A stretch of 64,000 nt of DNA. It comes from Burkholderia sp. Leaf177 (lineage in GTDB: Bacteria; Pseudomonadota; Gammaproteobacteria; Burkholderiales; Burkholderiaceae). The stretch covers positions 284-64,283 of the forward strand of contig NZ_LMPF01000003.1 of NCBI RefSeq assembly GCF_001424345.1. Reading direction: 5' to 3'. The notes below the pieces were generated by a model that was given only the letters and a program-made list of their open reading frames with translations, made no database searches and was not told the DNA's origin. The position numbers and the translations under genes are program-made. Below are positions 16,543-26,273 of the stretch, piece by piece (position 1 is the first letter of the stretch; every line of letters starts with the position of its first letter).

Positions 16543-17739
16543 TCACAAGCCCAGAATCATCTGCGCAATGATGTTTTTTTGAATTTCGTTCGAACCGCCA
16601 TAGATCGATGTCTTGCGGAAGTTGAAGTAATACGCGGCGAGCGGCGCCGCGTCGTCGTCGCCAGCGAGACTATGCTTGCGTTCGCCTTCCAGATATTCCG
16701 GATCGAACGCAGCAGCTTGCGGTCCGATGGCTTCGACCATCAGTTCGGTCAACGCTTGCTGGACTTCGGTGCCCTTGATTTTCAGCATCGATGCCTCCGG
16801 TCCCGGTCCGCGGCCGTTCGCTTCGCTTGCGACCACGCGCTGGACCGTCACCTCGAGCGCCATGATCTCGATTTCGAGCGCCGCGATCTTTCCTGCAAAC
16901 ACGGGATCCTGCAGCAACGACGCTGCGCCCTTCTTTTGATCGGCGGCGAGGCGTTTGAGGAATACCAGTTCACGCTTAGATTGCCCAACGCGCGCAATGC
17001 CCGTGCGCTCGTGTCCGAGCAGATACTTCGCGTAAGTCCAGCCGCGATTCTCTTCACCAACGAGATTCTCGACCGGCACTTTTACGTCTTCGAAGAACAC
17101 TTCGTTGACCTCGTGATCTTCATCGAGCGTGATGATGGGACGCACGCTGATGCCAGGCGTCTTCATATCGATAAGCAAAAACGAGATGCCTTCCTGCTTC
17201 TTTGCGCCGCTGTCCGTGCGCACGAGGCAGAACATCATGTCGGCGAACTGGCCGAGTGTGGTCCAGGTCTTCTGGCCGTTGACCAGGTAATGATCGCCCT
17301 GACGTTCGGCGCGCGTTCTCAGCGATGCCAGGTCAGAGCCCGAACCAGGTTCGGAATATCCCTGGCACCACCAGTCGGTGCCATCGAGAATACGCGGCAA
17401 GTAATGTGCTTTTTGCGCGTCGCTGCCGTATTTCATGAGCACGGGCGCGACCATCGATACACCGAACGGCAGCACGCCCGGCGCACCGATACGCGCGCAT
17501 TCCTCGTCCCAGATGTGACGTTGCGAAGCGTCCCAGCCCGGGCCGCCATATTCTTTCGGCCAGGCGACCACCGACCAGCCACGTGTGCCGAGCAGCTTGT
17601 GCCAGCTCGCGTAGTCGTCGCGGCTCAAACGTTTGTGATCGAGTACCTTGTTGCGCAACGCTTGCGGCAAGTTGGCGTCGAGCCAGGCGCGGATATCGGC
17701 GCGAAATGCGTCGTTTGCGGGGGAATAATTCAGGTCCAT
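16543..17739 (-). CDS. Acyl-CoA dehydrogenase, first of a pair
   Basis: 398 residues; GGAGACGAGAGC precedes the ATG. The FAD/substrate motif GYSEPGSGSDLASL (about residues 131-144) and NGQKTWTT are well conserved, and the C-terminus has SIYGGSNEIQKNIIA. It oxidises acyl-CoA to 2-enoyl-CoA with FAD and passes electrons to ETF. Opening gene of the leftward block ACAD-ACAD-MaoC-MaoC. A small hairpin (17757-17775) and 68 bp separate it from the DUF1178 gene, which may share its transcript. Confidence 0.92.
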   Translation of the reverse strand: MDLNYSPANDAFRADIRAWLDANLPQALRNKVLDHKRLSRDDYASWHKLLGTRGWSVVAWPKEYGGPGWDASQRHIWDEECARIGAPGVLPFGVSMVAPVLMKYGSDAQKAHYLPRILDGTDWWCQGYSEPGSGSDLASLRTRAERQGDHYLVNGQKTWTTLGQFADMMFCLVRTDSGAKKQEGISFLLIDMKTPGISVRPIITLDEDHEVNEVFFEDVKVPVENLVGEENRGWTYAKYLLGHERTGIARVGQSKRELVFLKRLAADQKKGAASLLQDPVFAGKIAALEIEIMALEVTVQRVVASEANGRGPGPEASMLKIKGTEVQQALTELMVEAIGPQAAAFDPEYLEGERKHSLAGDDDAAPLAAYYFNFRKTSIYGGSNEIQKNIIAQMILGL

Positions 17740-17807
17740 GCGCTCTCGTCTCCTGTCATGGCCCGGTCGGCCATGAGGAAACGCGCGCTAAACCAACGGA
17801 CGTCGGC

Positions 17808-18278
17808 TTATTGCAGCGGCTCTTTCAGTGCGGCCGGCACGGGTAACGGCATCACGTCGATGCCTTCTTCCATCAATGCATGCGCATCTTCGGGCGTCGC
17901 GACGCCGCGAATATTGCGTGCGGGCGCTTCGTCGTAATGCATGCGCCGCGCCTCTTCGGCAAAACGGTCGCCCACGTTCTCGGTCTTCGCAAGAAATTCC
18001 CGCATGACTCGCAGCGCGCGCGCCTGGATTGCAGGAACCGCTTGCGGCTGCGGGATCACCTGGATCGCGCTGTTGCCGTCGCTTGGCTGCTCGGTACGAT
18101 CGGAGCGCGTTGTCGATAAATTCAGCCGCGGCGCCGATGGCATGCGGCTGACTTCCGTCGTTGAACACACCGGACACGCAACGAGATTGCGCGACAACTG
18201 GGATTCGAACTCATCGGCCGAAGCAAACCAGCCTTCGAACCGATGGTCGTGCGAGCACTTCAAATCGAGAACCTTCAT
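17808..18278 (-). CDS. DUF1178 family protein
   Basis: 156 residues beginning MKVLDLKCSHDHRFEGWFAS, diagnostic of DUF1178. Cys8 and the CPVC pair (Cys35, Cys38) form a likely zinc-ribbon-type site with a nearby fourth ligand. The middle is low-complexity; the C-terminal RFAEEARRMHYDEAPARNI is a conserved helix of the family. Cytosolic; function unknown. It is often found beside NUDIX and nuo genes in Burkholderiaceae. Here a terminator separates it from the NUDIX gene. Confidence 0.85.
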   Translation of the reverse strand: MKVLDLKCSHDHRFEGWFASADEFESQLSRNLVACPVCSTTEVSRMPSAPRLNLSTTRSDRTEQPSDGNSAIQVIPQPQAVPAIQARALRVMREFLAKTENVGDRFAEEARRMHYDEAPARNIRGVATPEDAHALMEEGIDVMPLPVPAALKEPLQ

Positions 18279-18444
18279 GCTAATCAGGGCTTGCCGGAAA
18301 GTTTAATCGCAAACGCGCGTTTTGTGAACGGTCGTTCGTAAAATTGCATCTACGATTGTTTGATGAATCGGGGAAACGTACGACTGATTTTAGCCCGGCG
18401 GTAATACACGCGCTTGGACGTGTGGTTTCTGGCGACGCGTCTAA

Positions 18445-18470
18445 ATAAAAAACGGCCCGCAGGCCGCTTT
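18445..18470 (-). terminator. Terminator of the nuo-DUF2818-NUDIX transcript
   Basis: On the - strand CGGCC and GGCCG (18453-18457 with 18462-18466) form a short GC stem followed by six T residues, about 20 bp past the NUDIX stop. It probably ends the long nuo transcript. Confidence 0.7.
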
Positions 18471-18488
18471 TGTTTGGTTTCGAACCGT

Positions 18489-19103
18489 TCATTCGCTGAC
18501 CGGACCGCCGAGTTTCCATTCGCCCGACATCACTTTCTCGAGCCAGAAACTGCCGATGATCGTCTTCACGTCGCTGATATGGCCGCTTTTGATCCATTCG
18601 AAGATCTGCGACCGATCCGCAATGAACGTTTCAAGGAACTCGCCCTCGTCCAGCTTGTTTTCGCCCGCTGTCAGTCCACGAGCGAGATATAGATCGATAA
18701 ATTCGGTCGAATACGAAATCACCGGATGAATCCGCGTCAGGAAAAACCATTCGCGTGCCGTGTAGCCAGTTTCTTCGTGCAACTCGCGCTTCGCGCACGC
18801 AAGCTCGCTTTCGTTTGGATCGAGCTTGCCAGCGGGATATTCGAGCAACACTTTTCTAATCGGATATCGATATTGCCGCTCCAGCAGCACGCGGCCATCA
18901 TCGAAAAGCGGCAGGATCATCACTGCGCCGGGATGCTCGACGAACTCGCGCGTTGCGTGCTTTCCGTCGGGCAGCTCGACCGTATCCAGTTTCAGCGTGA
19001 GGAATTTGCCCTGATGAAGCAATTTGCTTTCGACCGTCTTCTCGATCAGGCCAGCATCGGAATCCGGGAAATGCGTAGGGTCGAGGGAAGAACTGTCAGC
19101 CAT
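18489..19103 (-). CDS. NUDIX hydrolase, ADP-ribose pyrophosphatase-like
   Basis: 204 residues from the ATG at 19103; an upstream in-frame ATG at 19148 would add an implausible Arg-rich stretch. Complete Nudix box: GKLDPNESELACAKRELHEE (residues 92-111) then TG, with the metal-binding REL(x)EE glutamates. The preceding RQYRYPIRKVLLEYPAG and the overall length resemble NudF-type ADP-ribose pyrophosphatases, which release AMP and ribose-5-phosphate. It follows DUF2818 and the nuo genes on the same strand, a placement that fits NAD(H) turnover. Confidence 0.9.
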   Translation of the reverse strand: MADSSSLDPTHFPDSDAGLIEKTVESKLLHQGKFLTLKLDTVELPDGKHATREFVEHPGAVMILPLFDDGRVLLERQYRYPIRKVLLEYPAGKLDPNESELACAKRELHEETGYTAREWFFLTRIHPVISYSTEFIDLYLARGLTAGENKLDEGEFLETFIADRSQIFEWIKSGHISDVKTIIGSFWLEKVMSGEWKLGGPVSE

Positions 19104-19180
19104 CTTGCGCCTTGAAGGAAACACGTTGAGCAGCAAACCGAGCGGCAAACGCGTGGATCAAGCCGCAACGGCGTTGGCCG

Positions 19181-19477
19181 TCAACGGCGCTTGACGAGAT
19201 ATTGATAAGCGAAACCGGGGAACGCGAGCACGAGAAAAAGGCTGAACGTCACGGCGTAAAACTGCCAGCCTTGCTCGAACCGGTTTCCGGCGCGCGCCTC
19301 AAGCATAAAGCCGAGCGCACCCACGACAAAATAAAGCACGATCAATTCCGCGATGCGAATCCACGCGCTCTTTTTCGTCGCCTTGATGGGCGCGACGGCA
19401 AAGATGCGCTGATTTGCAAACGGAAGGTTGGCGCCGACCAGCGCCAACAAAACGATAAACCAACCCGCAGCCGACAT
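19181..19477 (-). CDS. DUF2818 family small membrane protein
   Basis: 98 residues with three hydrophobic segments (about 5-20, 40-58, 68-90), starting MSAAGWFIVLLALVGANLPF. The start overlaps the nuoN stop by one base (TAATG), so it is translationally coupled to complex I. DUF2818 is a betaproteobacterial family of unknown function repeatedly located after nuoN. An assembly or accessory role for complex I is a context guess only. Confidence 0.87.
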   Translation of the reverse strand: MSAAGWFIVLLALVGANLPFANQRIFAVAPIKATKKSAWIRIAELIVLYFVVGALGFMLEARAGNRFEQGWQFYAVTFSLFLVLAFPGFAYQYLVKRR

Positions 19478-20955
19478 TACAACTGGAACGGCAAGGTGTG
19501 CGTGATTGCGGTCAGGCAAGCGTTCATCAACGGGCCTGGAACGATGCCCAGCACGAGCACGGCAAGTCCGTTGAACACGAGCAATGCACGCTTGAGGTTG
19601 TCGGCGACAATCGGCGATGCGTCTGTGGGTGCATCGAAATACATCAGCTTCACGATGCGCAGGTAGTAGAACGCGCCAACCAGCGACGACAAGACCGCCA
19701 GCACCGCAAGCCACGTCAGGCCAGCGTTCATGGTGGCTTCGAGCACGGCGAGCTTCGCGTAGAACCCGACCATCGGCGGAATGCCGGCGAGCGAGAACAT
19801 CATGATCATCATCACGAACGCGAACACCGGGCTGCGCTGATTCAGACCCTTGAAGTCATCAAGCGTTTCGGCTTCGAAGTCCTTGCGTGCCAGCAACATT
19901 ATCACGCCGAATGTACCGAGCGTCGTAATCAGGTAGATGATGCTGTAGAACATTGCCGAGCTATACGCGCCGGCCGCGCCATCCGCTTTGCCCTCGACCA
20001 CGCCCGCGAGCATGCCGAGCAGCACGAAGCCCATGTTCGAGATTGCCGAGTACGCCAGCATCCGCTTGATGTTCTTCTGCACGATACCGGTGACGTTACC
20101 CACGATCAGCGACAACGCGGCGAGGATAACCAGCATTTCCTGCCAGTCGACTGCTAACGGCAACAGCGCCATTACCAGAAAACGCAAACCCCACGCGAAC
20201 GCCGCGGCCTTCGGGCCGCCGCCGGTAATCAGCGTCATGGCAGTCGGTGCGCCTTGATAGACGTCAGGCACCCACATGTGGAAAGGCACCGCGCCCATCT
20301 TGAACGCAATCCCTGCCACCACGAAGATCACGCCGAACAGCAGCACTGCGTCGTTGATACGGCCCGTTGCAATCGCCTTCGCGACTTCGTTCAGTTCGAG
20401 CGAACCGGTCGCGCCGTAGAGCATGGAAATGCCGTAGAGCAGGAAACCAGACGCCAGCGCACCGAGAACGTAATACTTCATCGCGGATTCGTTGGCTTGC
20501 GGCGAGTCCTTGCGCAACGCGATCACCGCGTACAGCGACAGTGACATCAGCTCCAGGCCAAGATACAGCGTCAGGAAGTTGTTGCCCGAAATCATCACGC
20601 ACTGGCCGAGCAGCGAAAACAGGCCGAGCAGGAAGAAATCGCCGCGGAACAGATCGCGATCTTCGAGATATTTGCGCGAATAGATGACCGATACCGCGAA
20701 GCCTAACGTCACCACCGCTTTCATTGCGCTGGCGAACGGATCCACCACGTACATGCGCGTGAAGAAGTAATGCGGCGTGGGATCGAGTGCCTGGACGGCG
20801 AACCATACGCCGACCACGATCGTCGAAATGACCGAGATGTAATAGGACGTCTGACGGCTCTTCACGCCGTAGATGGTGTCGTTCAACCACACTACGACGA
20901 CCATCAACATCAACAGTCCATCGGGTAACAAGGCACTCATTGGGGCGTTTTGCAT
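19477..20955 (-). CDS. nuoN: NADH-quinone oxidoreductase subunit N
   Basis: 492 residues, about 14 membrane helices; antiporter-like proton-pumping subunit of complex I (Mrp-antiporter fold). Conserved lysine/glutamate-containing helices include YYVLGALASGFLLYG and FKMGAVPFHMWVPDVYQGAP. Last of the 14 nuo genes, 23 bp after nuoM; its stop overlaps the DUF2818 start. Inner membrane. Confidence 0.97.
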   Translation of the reverse strand: MQNAPMSALLPDGLLMLMVVVVWLNDTIYGVKSRQTSYYISVISTIVVGVWFAVQALDPTPHYFFTRMYVVDPFASAMKAVVTLGFAVSVIYSRKYLEDRDLFRGDFFLLGLFSLLGQCVMISGNNFLTLYLGLELMSLSLYAVIALRKDSPQANESAMKYYVLGALASGFLLYGISMLYGATGSLELNEVAKAIATGRINDAVLLFGVIFVVAGIAFKMGAVPFHMWVPDVYQGAPTAMTLITGGGPKAAAFAWGLRFLVMALLPLAVDWQEMLVILAALSLIVGNVTGIVQKNIKRMLAYSAISNMGFVLLGMLAGVVEGKADGAAGAYSSAMFYSIIYLITTLGTFGVIMLLARKDFEAETLDDFKGLNQRSPVFAFVMMIMMFSLAGIPPMVGFYAKLAVLEATMNAGLTWLAVLAVLSSLVGAFYYLRIVKLMYFDAPTDASPIVADNLKRALLVFNGLAVLVLGIVPGPLMNACLTAITHTLPFQL

Positions 20956-20978
20956 GATCTTTTATTCCTCCGCACGCG

Positions 20979-22469
20979 TTACTGGGCCAGCGGCAGTTTC
21001 GACTGCGCGACGTGGGAGAGGAGATTTTCCACTGATGCGTGCATCACATCGGTGAAAGGCTTCGGGTACAGGCCCATGTACAGCGTAAATACAGCAAGCA
21101 CGGCGAGCATGAAGAATTCGCGCCTGTTGATGTCCTTCAGCTTCGCAACGTGTTCGTTGGCAACCGCGCCGAAGTGCACGCGCTTGTACATCCACAGCGT
21201 GTAGGCCGCGCCGAGAACCAGCGTGAACGTTGCGAGGAAACCGATCCAGAAGTTGAACTTCACGGCAGCCAGAATCACCATGAATTCACCGACGAAACCC
21301 GAGGTGCCCGGCAAGCCGCAATTGGCCATCGCGAACAACATGGCAAACGCCGCGAACTTCGGCATGACGTTGACCACGCCGCCGTAGTCCGAAATCTTGC
21401 GCGAGTGCATGCGGTCGTACAGCACGCCGATACACAGGAACATTGCGCCCGAGACAAAGCCGTGCGAAATCATCTGGATGATCGCGCCTTCCATGCCGAG
21501 CGTATTGAAGATGAAGAAACCCAGCGTGACGAAGCCCATGTGCGCAATCGACGAATACGCGACCAGTTTCTTCATGTCTTCCTGGACCAGCGCCACGAAG
21601 CCGATGTAGATCACCGCAATCAGCGACAACGTAATCACTACCGGCGCCAGGAAATGGCTGGCATCGGGCGCGATCGGCAGCGAGAAACGGATGAAACCGT
21701 ACGCGCCCAGCTTCAGCATGATGGCCGCCAGCACGACCGAGCCGCCCGTCGGCGCTTCCACGTGGGCGTCAGGCAACCACGTGTGAACCGGCCACATCGG
21801 CACCTTCACGGCAAACGCCATGAAGAACGCAATGAACAACAATATCTGCGGTGTGAAGCCGATCTTCAATGCGTGCCACGTGGCGATATCGAACGTATGC
21901 GACTGCGTGTACAGGTACAACAACGCGATCAGCATCAGCAGCGAGCCCATCAGCGTGTACAGGAAGAACTTGAACGCGGCATAGACGCGATTCGCCCCGC
22001 CCCACACGCCGATGATGATGTACATCGGGATCAGCGTGGCTTCGAAGAACACGTAGAACAGCATGCCGTCGGCGGTCGAGAACACGCCGATCATGAGGCC
22101 CGACAAGATCAGGAACGCGGCCAGATATTGCGCCACGCGCACCGTGATGACTTCCCACGCCGCGATCACCGTGATCACGGTGATCAGCGCGGTCAGGACG
22201 ACAAACCACATTGAAAGACCGTCGACACCCAGGTGATACGAGATGTTGAAGCGTTCGATCCAGCTGACGTTTTCTTCGAATTGCAGCGCAGCCGACGAAT
22301 TGTCGAAGCCGGTGATCAAAGGGATCGTGACGATCAGCCCAAGAATCGAGCCGATCAGCGCAATCCAGCGCGAAGGTGCCGGATTGTTGTCATTGCCTAC
22401 CGCCAGTACGAGAACACCGACAATGATCGGTAACCAGATCGCGAGACTAAGAATTGGAAAAGAGTGCAT
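20979..22469 (-). CDS. nuoM: NADH-quinone oxidoreductase subunit M
   Basis: 496 residues, about 14 membrane helices. Antiporter-like proton channel subunit. Signature segments VKVPMWPVHTWLPDAHVEAP and YSSIAHMGFVTLG hold the channel Lys and His; the start MHSFPILSLAIWLPI is typical of the betaproteobacterial protein. 17 bp after nuoL and 23 bp before nuoN. Confidence 0.97.
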   Translation of the reverse strand: MHSFPILSLAIWLPIIVGVLVLAVGNDNNPAPSRWIALIGSILGLIVTIPLITGFDNSSAALQFEENVSWIERFNISYHLGVDGLSMWFVVLTALITVITVIAAWEVITVRVAQYLAAFLILSGLMIGVFSTADGMLFYVFFEATLIPMYIIIGVWGGANRVYAAFKFFLYTLMGSLLMLIALLYLYTQSHTFDIATWHALKIGFTPQILLFIAFFMAFAVKVPMWPVHTWLPDAHVEAPTGGSVVLAAIMLKLGAYGFIRFSLPIAPDASHFLAPVVITLSLIAVIYIGFVALVQEDMKKLVAYSSIAHMGFVTLGFFIFNTLGMEGAIIQMISHGFVSGAMFLCIGVLYDRMHSRKISDYGGVVNVMPKFAAFAMLFAMANCGLPGTSGFVGEFMVILAAVKFNFWIGFLATFTLVLGAAYTLWMYKRVHFGAVANEHVAKLKDINRREFFMLAVLAVFTLYMGLYPKPFTDVMHASVENLLSHVAQSKLPLAQ

Positions 22470-22486
22470 AGATAGGTGTCCCCGCC

Positions 22487-24565
22487 TTATTTGCCGCCGA
22501 GCGTTACAAACAGGGTCAAGAGCCCCAACATGCCAATGATCATGGCGAACGCGTAGTGATAGATGTAACCGGATTGGAGGAAGCGAATCACCCCGGCAAA
22601 CCAGCCGACGAACTTCGCAAGACCGTTGACAATGCCGTCGATGACCGCGATATCGCCTTCTTTCCAGAGTCCGCGGCCAATGGCGACCGCGCCCTTTGCA
22701 AATACGACTTCGTTGATCTTGTCGAGGTAGTACTTGTTATCCAGCAAGTTGTAGATCGGCAGGAAGCGTTGCTTGATCACGCCCGGCAGATCCGTACGCT
22801 TGAGATACAGGAACCACGACACCACCACGCCAGCAAACGCCAGCCAGACCGGAAGGCCCGCGACGGAATGCAGACCCATTGCGAACCAGCCGTGGAATTC
22901 TTCGGCCATTTCGTGCAACGCCGGATGGTTCTCGCCAATGAAGATGACCTTGTCGAACGCCACGCCATGCGCGAAAAAGTCGCCGAACAGCATGGGACCG
23001 ATTGCCAGCGCACCGATGATCACCGAGGGAATCGCGAGCAGCACCAGCGGCAGCGTGATGACCCAAGGCGTTTCGTGCGGGATATGCGGACCGTGACCAT
23101 GGCCGTGGTCGTCGTGGCCATGCGAATCGTGACCATGTGAATCGTGCGCGTGCGCCGCTTCTTCGATACCCATCGGGCTTTCCGGATGCTTCGGACCGCG
23201 GAAGCGCTCCTTGCCGTGGAAAACCATGAAGTACATACGGAACGAATAGAGCGCAGTAACGAACACGCTTGCGACCACCGCGAAGTACGCGAAACCTGAA
23301 CCCGGCAGATGCGAAAGCTTCACGGCATCGATGATCGAATCTTTCGAATAGAAGCCCGAGAAGAACGGCGTACCGATCAAAGCCAGCGAACCGAGCAGCG
23401 ACGTGATCCACGTGATCGGCATGTATTTACGCAGGCCGCCCATGTTGCGCATGTCCTGGTCGTGATGCATGCCGATGATCACCGAACCCGCGCCAAGGAA
23501 CAGCAGCGCCTTGAAGAATGCGTGCGTGGCGAGATGGAAAACAGCGACCGGATAAGCGGACACGCCAAGCGCCACCGTCATGTAACCGAGCTGCGAGAGC
23601 GTGGAGTAAGCGACCACGCGCTTGATGTCGTTCTGGACCACACCCAAAAAGCCCATGAACAACGCCGTGATCGCGCCGATCACCGTCACGAACGACAATG
23701 CCGAATCCGACAATTCGAACAGCGGCGACATGCGCGTGACCATGAAGATACCGGCCGTCACCATGGTTGCCGCGTGGATCAGTGCGGAGATCGGCGTCGG
23801 GCCTTCCATGGAATCCGGCAGCCAGACGTGCAGCGGGAATTGCGCCGACTTACCCATCGCGCCAATGAACAAGCAGATACACGCAACCGTCAGCAAACCC
23901 CAGTCGGTGCCCGGGAACGTCATGCCGGCAAGTTGCGTGCGGTGCGCGAAGACATCGCCGTAATTCAGCGACCCGGCGAACGCCAGCAACAAGCCAATGC
24001 CGAGCAGGAAGCCGAAGTCGCCCACGCGGTTGACCAGGAACGCCTTCATGTTCGCGTAGATGGCGGTCGGGCGCGTGAAGTAGAAACCGATCAGCAGGTA
24101 CGACACGAGGCCCACCGCTTCCCAGCCGAAGAACAGCTGCAGGAAGTTGTTGCTCATCACGAGCATCAGCATGGAGAACGTGAAGAGCGAAATGTACGAG
24201 AAGAAACGCTCGTAGCCCGTTTCTTCGTCGGCCATGTAGCCGATCGTATAAATGTGCACCATCAGCGAGACGAAGGTGACGATCACCATCATCATCGCGG
24301 TCAGCGAGTCGACCAGGAAGCCGATCTCCATCTTGAGCGGACCGACCGTCATCCATTCATAAATGGTCGCGTTGAAACTCGCGCCGTTCATGACGTCAAG
24401 GAAGACGAAACACGAAAGCACCAGCGATATCGCCACACCGAGAATGGTGATGCTGTGCGACGCGCGTCGCCCGATCTTCCAGCCGAACAACCCCGCGATC
24501 AGCGAACCGGCAAGCGGCGCCAGCGGAATCGCAAGCAGAAGGTTTTCATTGAGTGTCGTGGACAT
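22487..24565 (-). CDS. nuoL: NADH-quinone oxidoreductase subunit L
   Basis: 692 residues; the largest antiporter-like subunit, with 16 or so membrane helices and the long amphipathic lateral helix at the C-terminus. Channel motif KSAQFPLHVWLPDSMEGPTP and STLSQLGYM are present. An unusual loop at about residues 471-497 is almost entirely His/Asp/Gly (AHAHDSHGHDSHGHDDHGHG), between helices 13 and 14. It lies between nuoK (17 bp) and nuoM (17 bp). Confidence 0.97.
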   Translation of the reverse strand: MSTTLNENLLLAIPLAPLAGSLIAGLFGWKIGRRASHSITILGVAISLVLSCFVFLDVMNGASFNATIYEWMTVGPLKMEIGFLVDSLTAMMMVIVTFVSLMVHIYTIGYMADEETGYERFFSYISLFTFSMLMLVMSNNFLQLFFGWEAVGLVSYLLIGFYFTRPTAIYANMKAFLVNRVGDFGFLLGIGLLLAFAGSLNYGDVFAHRTQLAGMTFPGTDWGLLTVACICLFIGAMGKSAQFPLHVWLPDSMEGPTPISALIHAATMVTAGIFMVTRMSPLFELSDSALSFVTVIGAITALFMGFLGVVQNDIKRVVAYSTLSQLGYMTVALGVSAYPVAVFHLATHAFFKALLFLGAGSVIIGMHHDQDMRNMGGLRKYMPITWITSLLGSLALIGTPFFSGFYSKDSIIDAVKLSHLPGSGFAYFAVVASVFVTALYSFRMYFMVFHGKERFRGPKHPESPMGIEEAAHAHDSHGHDSHGHDDHGHGHGPHIPHETPWVITLPLVLLAIPSVIIGALAIGPMLFGDFFAHGVAFDKVIFIGENHPALHEMAEEFHGWFAMGLHSVAGLPVWLAFAGVVVSWFLYLKRTDLPGVIKQRFLPIYNLLDNKYYLDKINEVVFAKGAVAIGRGLWKEGDIAVIDGIVNGLAKFVGWFAGVIRFLQSGYIYHYAFAMIIGMLGLLTLFVTLGGK

Positions 24566-24582
24566 ATCTGTCTTGCCTGAAT

Positions 24583-24888
24583 TTAACCTTTGAGCTGATC
24601 GAGATCTTCGACGTTGATCGTGTCGAGGCTACGGAACAACGTGACCAGAATCGCGAGACCGATGGCCGCCTCGGCCGCCGCCACCGTCAATACGAAGAAC
24701 ACGAAAATCTGGCCGTGGATGTCGCCGAGATAGTGCGAGAACGCGACAAAATTCGTATTGACCGCCAACAGCATCAATTCGATAGCCATCAGGATGATGA
24801 TCACGTTACGTCGGTTCAGGAAGATGCCGACAATGCTGATCGCGAACAGAATCGCGCCGAGCACGAGGTAATGGGCAAGACTCAACAT
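24583..24888 (-). CDS. nuoK: NADH-quinone oxidoreductase subunit K
   Basis: 101 residues, three membrane helices, the family's exact length. The membrane glutamates of the proton path are present ([11 protein letters not shown] and [11 protein letters not shown]). Lies 14 bp after nuoJ and 17 bp before nuoL. Inner-membrane core subunit of complex I. Confidence 0.97.
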   Translation of the reverse strand: MLSLAHYLVLGAILFAISIVGIFLNRRNVIIILMAIELMLLAVNTNFVAFSHYLGDIHGQIFVFFVLTVAAAEAAIGLAILVTLFRSLDTINVEDLDQLKG

Positions 24889-24902
24889 GGTTGGTTATCT
24901 CC

Positions 24903-25604
24903 TCAGCCTTTGTTGTCGACCGTGCCGGCGCCGGCATTGCCGGTAACAGGCGGGTTGGTCGTAGCATCCGGCGCTTCCTGCTCGGACTTCATCTTCACAA
25001 TCCGCACGCGATCTTTCGCGCGCACCTTGACCTGATCGCCGACGGTCTGGCGCTTGTTGTCCTTCTTCTCGCGAATGGTCAGCGAGATTGCCGCGATGAT
25101 CGCGACCAGCAGGATCAGGCCGGCGATTTCAAACGCGAAGATGTAGTCGGTGTAGATGACCTTGCCGATCAGGTGCGAATTCGACATCACCTCGTTCGGA
25201 CCAACCCCGGAACCCACGCCGTTGACGAGCATGGCGTCGCGTACCGGCGTGACCGTCGCGCCGTAGCCGTGCCACAGGATCAGCGCCGTTTCGATGATGA
25301 TGATCGCGCCCACGATGCTCGCAATCGGCACGAATCGTTTGAAGTCGCGATGCAGCACGTCGAGGTTGATGTCCAGCATCATCACCACGAACAGGAACAG
25401 CACCATGACCGCGCCGACATAGACGAGAACCAGCAAGATGGCGAGGAATTCGGCTTCGAGCAGCATCCAGATCGCGGCCGCGTTGAAGAACGCGAGCACG
25501 AGGAACAGCGCGGATGACACTGGATTGCGCGAAGTGATCACCTTCAGCGCCGAAACAACCAGCAGCAGCGCGAAGATGTAAAACAGTACGGTCGTGAATT
25601 CCAT
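24903..25604 (-). CDS. nuoJ: NADH-quinone oxidoreductase subunit J
   Basis: 233 residues from the ATG at 25604 (MEFTTVLFYIFALLL); an ATG 39 bp earlier adds a polar stretch. Five membrane helices, including AEFLAILLVLVYVGAVMVLFL with the pi-bulge region of helix 3. A polar C-terminal tail of about 50 residues extends beyond the core, with repeated Lys/Arg then Pro/Gly/Ala, and is probably cytoplasmic. 162 bp separate it from nuoI, the widest gap in the operon. Confidence 0.95.
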   Translation of the reverse strand: MEFTTVLFYIFALLLVVSALKVITSRNPVSSALFLVLAFFNAAAIWMLLEAEFLAILLVLVYVGAVMVLFLFVVMMLDINLDVLHRDFKRFVPIASIVGAIIIIETALILWHGYGATVTPVRDAMLVNGVGSGVGPNEVMSNSHLIGKVIYTDYIFAFEIAGLILLVAIIAAISLTIREKKDNKRQTVGDQVKVRAKDRVRIVKMKSEQEAPDATTNPPVTGNAGAGTVDNKG

Positions 25605-25766
25605 GATTACCGGTTCATCGTTAGGCTTTGTGTTTTGACACAAGCGCGCCGTGTCGCATCGTTTGAAGGACGCAACCTACAACCTTGGCGCGCGGGCCGG
25701 AACAGCAGGTCAATTCAAATGCAGGAACAGCAAAAGGCGCGGTGAAGAGAAGCGCCCCGCTCCGCT

Positions 25767-26255
25767 TTACCGATAAGGCGCGTCAGCCGCCTTTGCAGCA
25801 GCAATCTCCGTTTCATAACGGTCGCCCACTGCCAGCAGCATGTCTTTCGTGAAATACAGGTCGCCGCGCTTCTCGCCGTGGTACTCGAGAATGTGTGTCT
25901 CGACGATCGAATCCACCGGACAGCTTTCTTCGCAAAAGCCACAGAAGATGCACTTGGTCAAGTCGATGTCATAACGCGTCGTGCGGCGCGTATTGTCGGC
26001 GCGCGTTTCCGATTCAATGGTGATCGCGAGCGCCGGGCACACGGCTTCGCACAGCTTGCATGCGATGCAGCGCTCTTCGCCGTTTTCGTATCGGCGCAAT
26101 GCGTGCAAGCCACGAAAACGCGGGGAAATCGGCGTCTTCTCTTCCGGGAACTGAACGGTGACCTTGCGCTGGAACAGATAACCGCCTGTCAGCGCAAGAC
26201 CCTTCAGCAACTCGGTCAGGAAAAACGTTTTGAAGAAATTCTGTAATGCGTTCAT
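25767..26255 (-). CDS. nuoI: NADH-quinone oxidoreductase subunit I
   Basis: 162 residues with two 4Fe-4S ferredoxin motifs: [12 protein letters not shown] (about residues 62-73) and [12 protein letters not shown] (about 101-112), carrying clusters N6a and N6b between NuoG and NuoB. Full family length. An amphipathic N-terminal helix docks it to the membrane arm. 18 bp after nuoH. Confidence 0.97.
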   Translation of the reverse strand: MNALQNFFKTFFLTELLKGLALTGGYLFQRKVTVQFPEEKTPISPRFRGLHALRRYENGEERCIACKLCEAVCPALAITIESETRADNTRRTTRYDIDLTKCIFCGFCEESCPVDSIVETHILEYHGEKRGDLYFTKDMLLAVGDRYETEIAAAKAADAPYR

Positions 26256-26273
26256 GGTTTTTTCATCCGCCCA

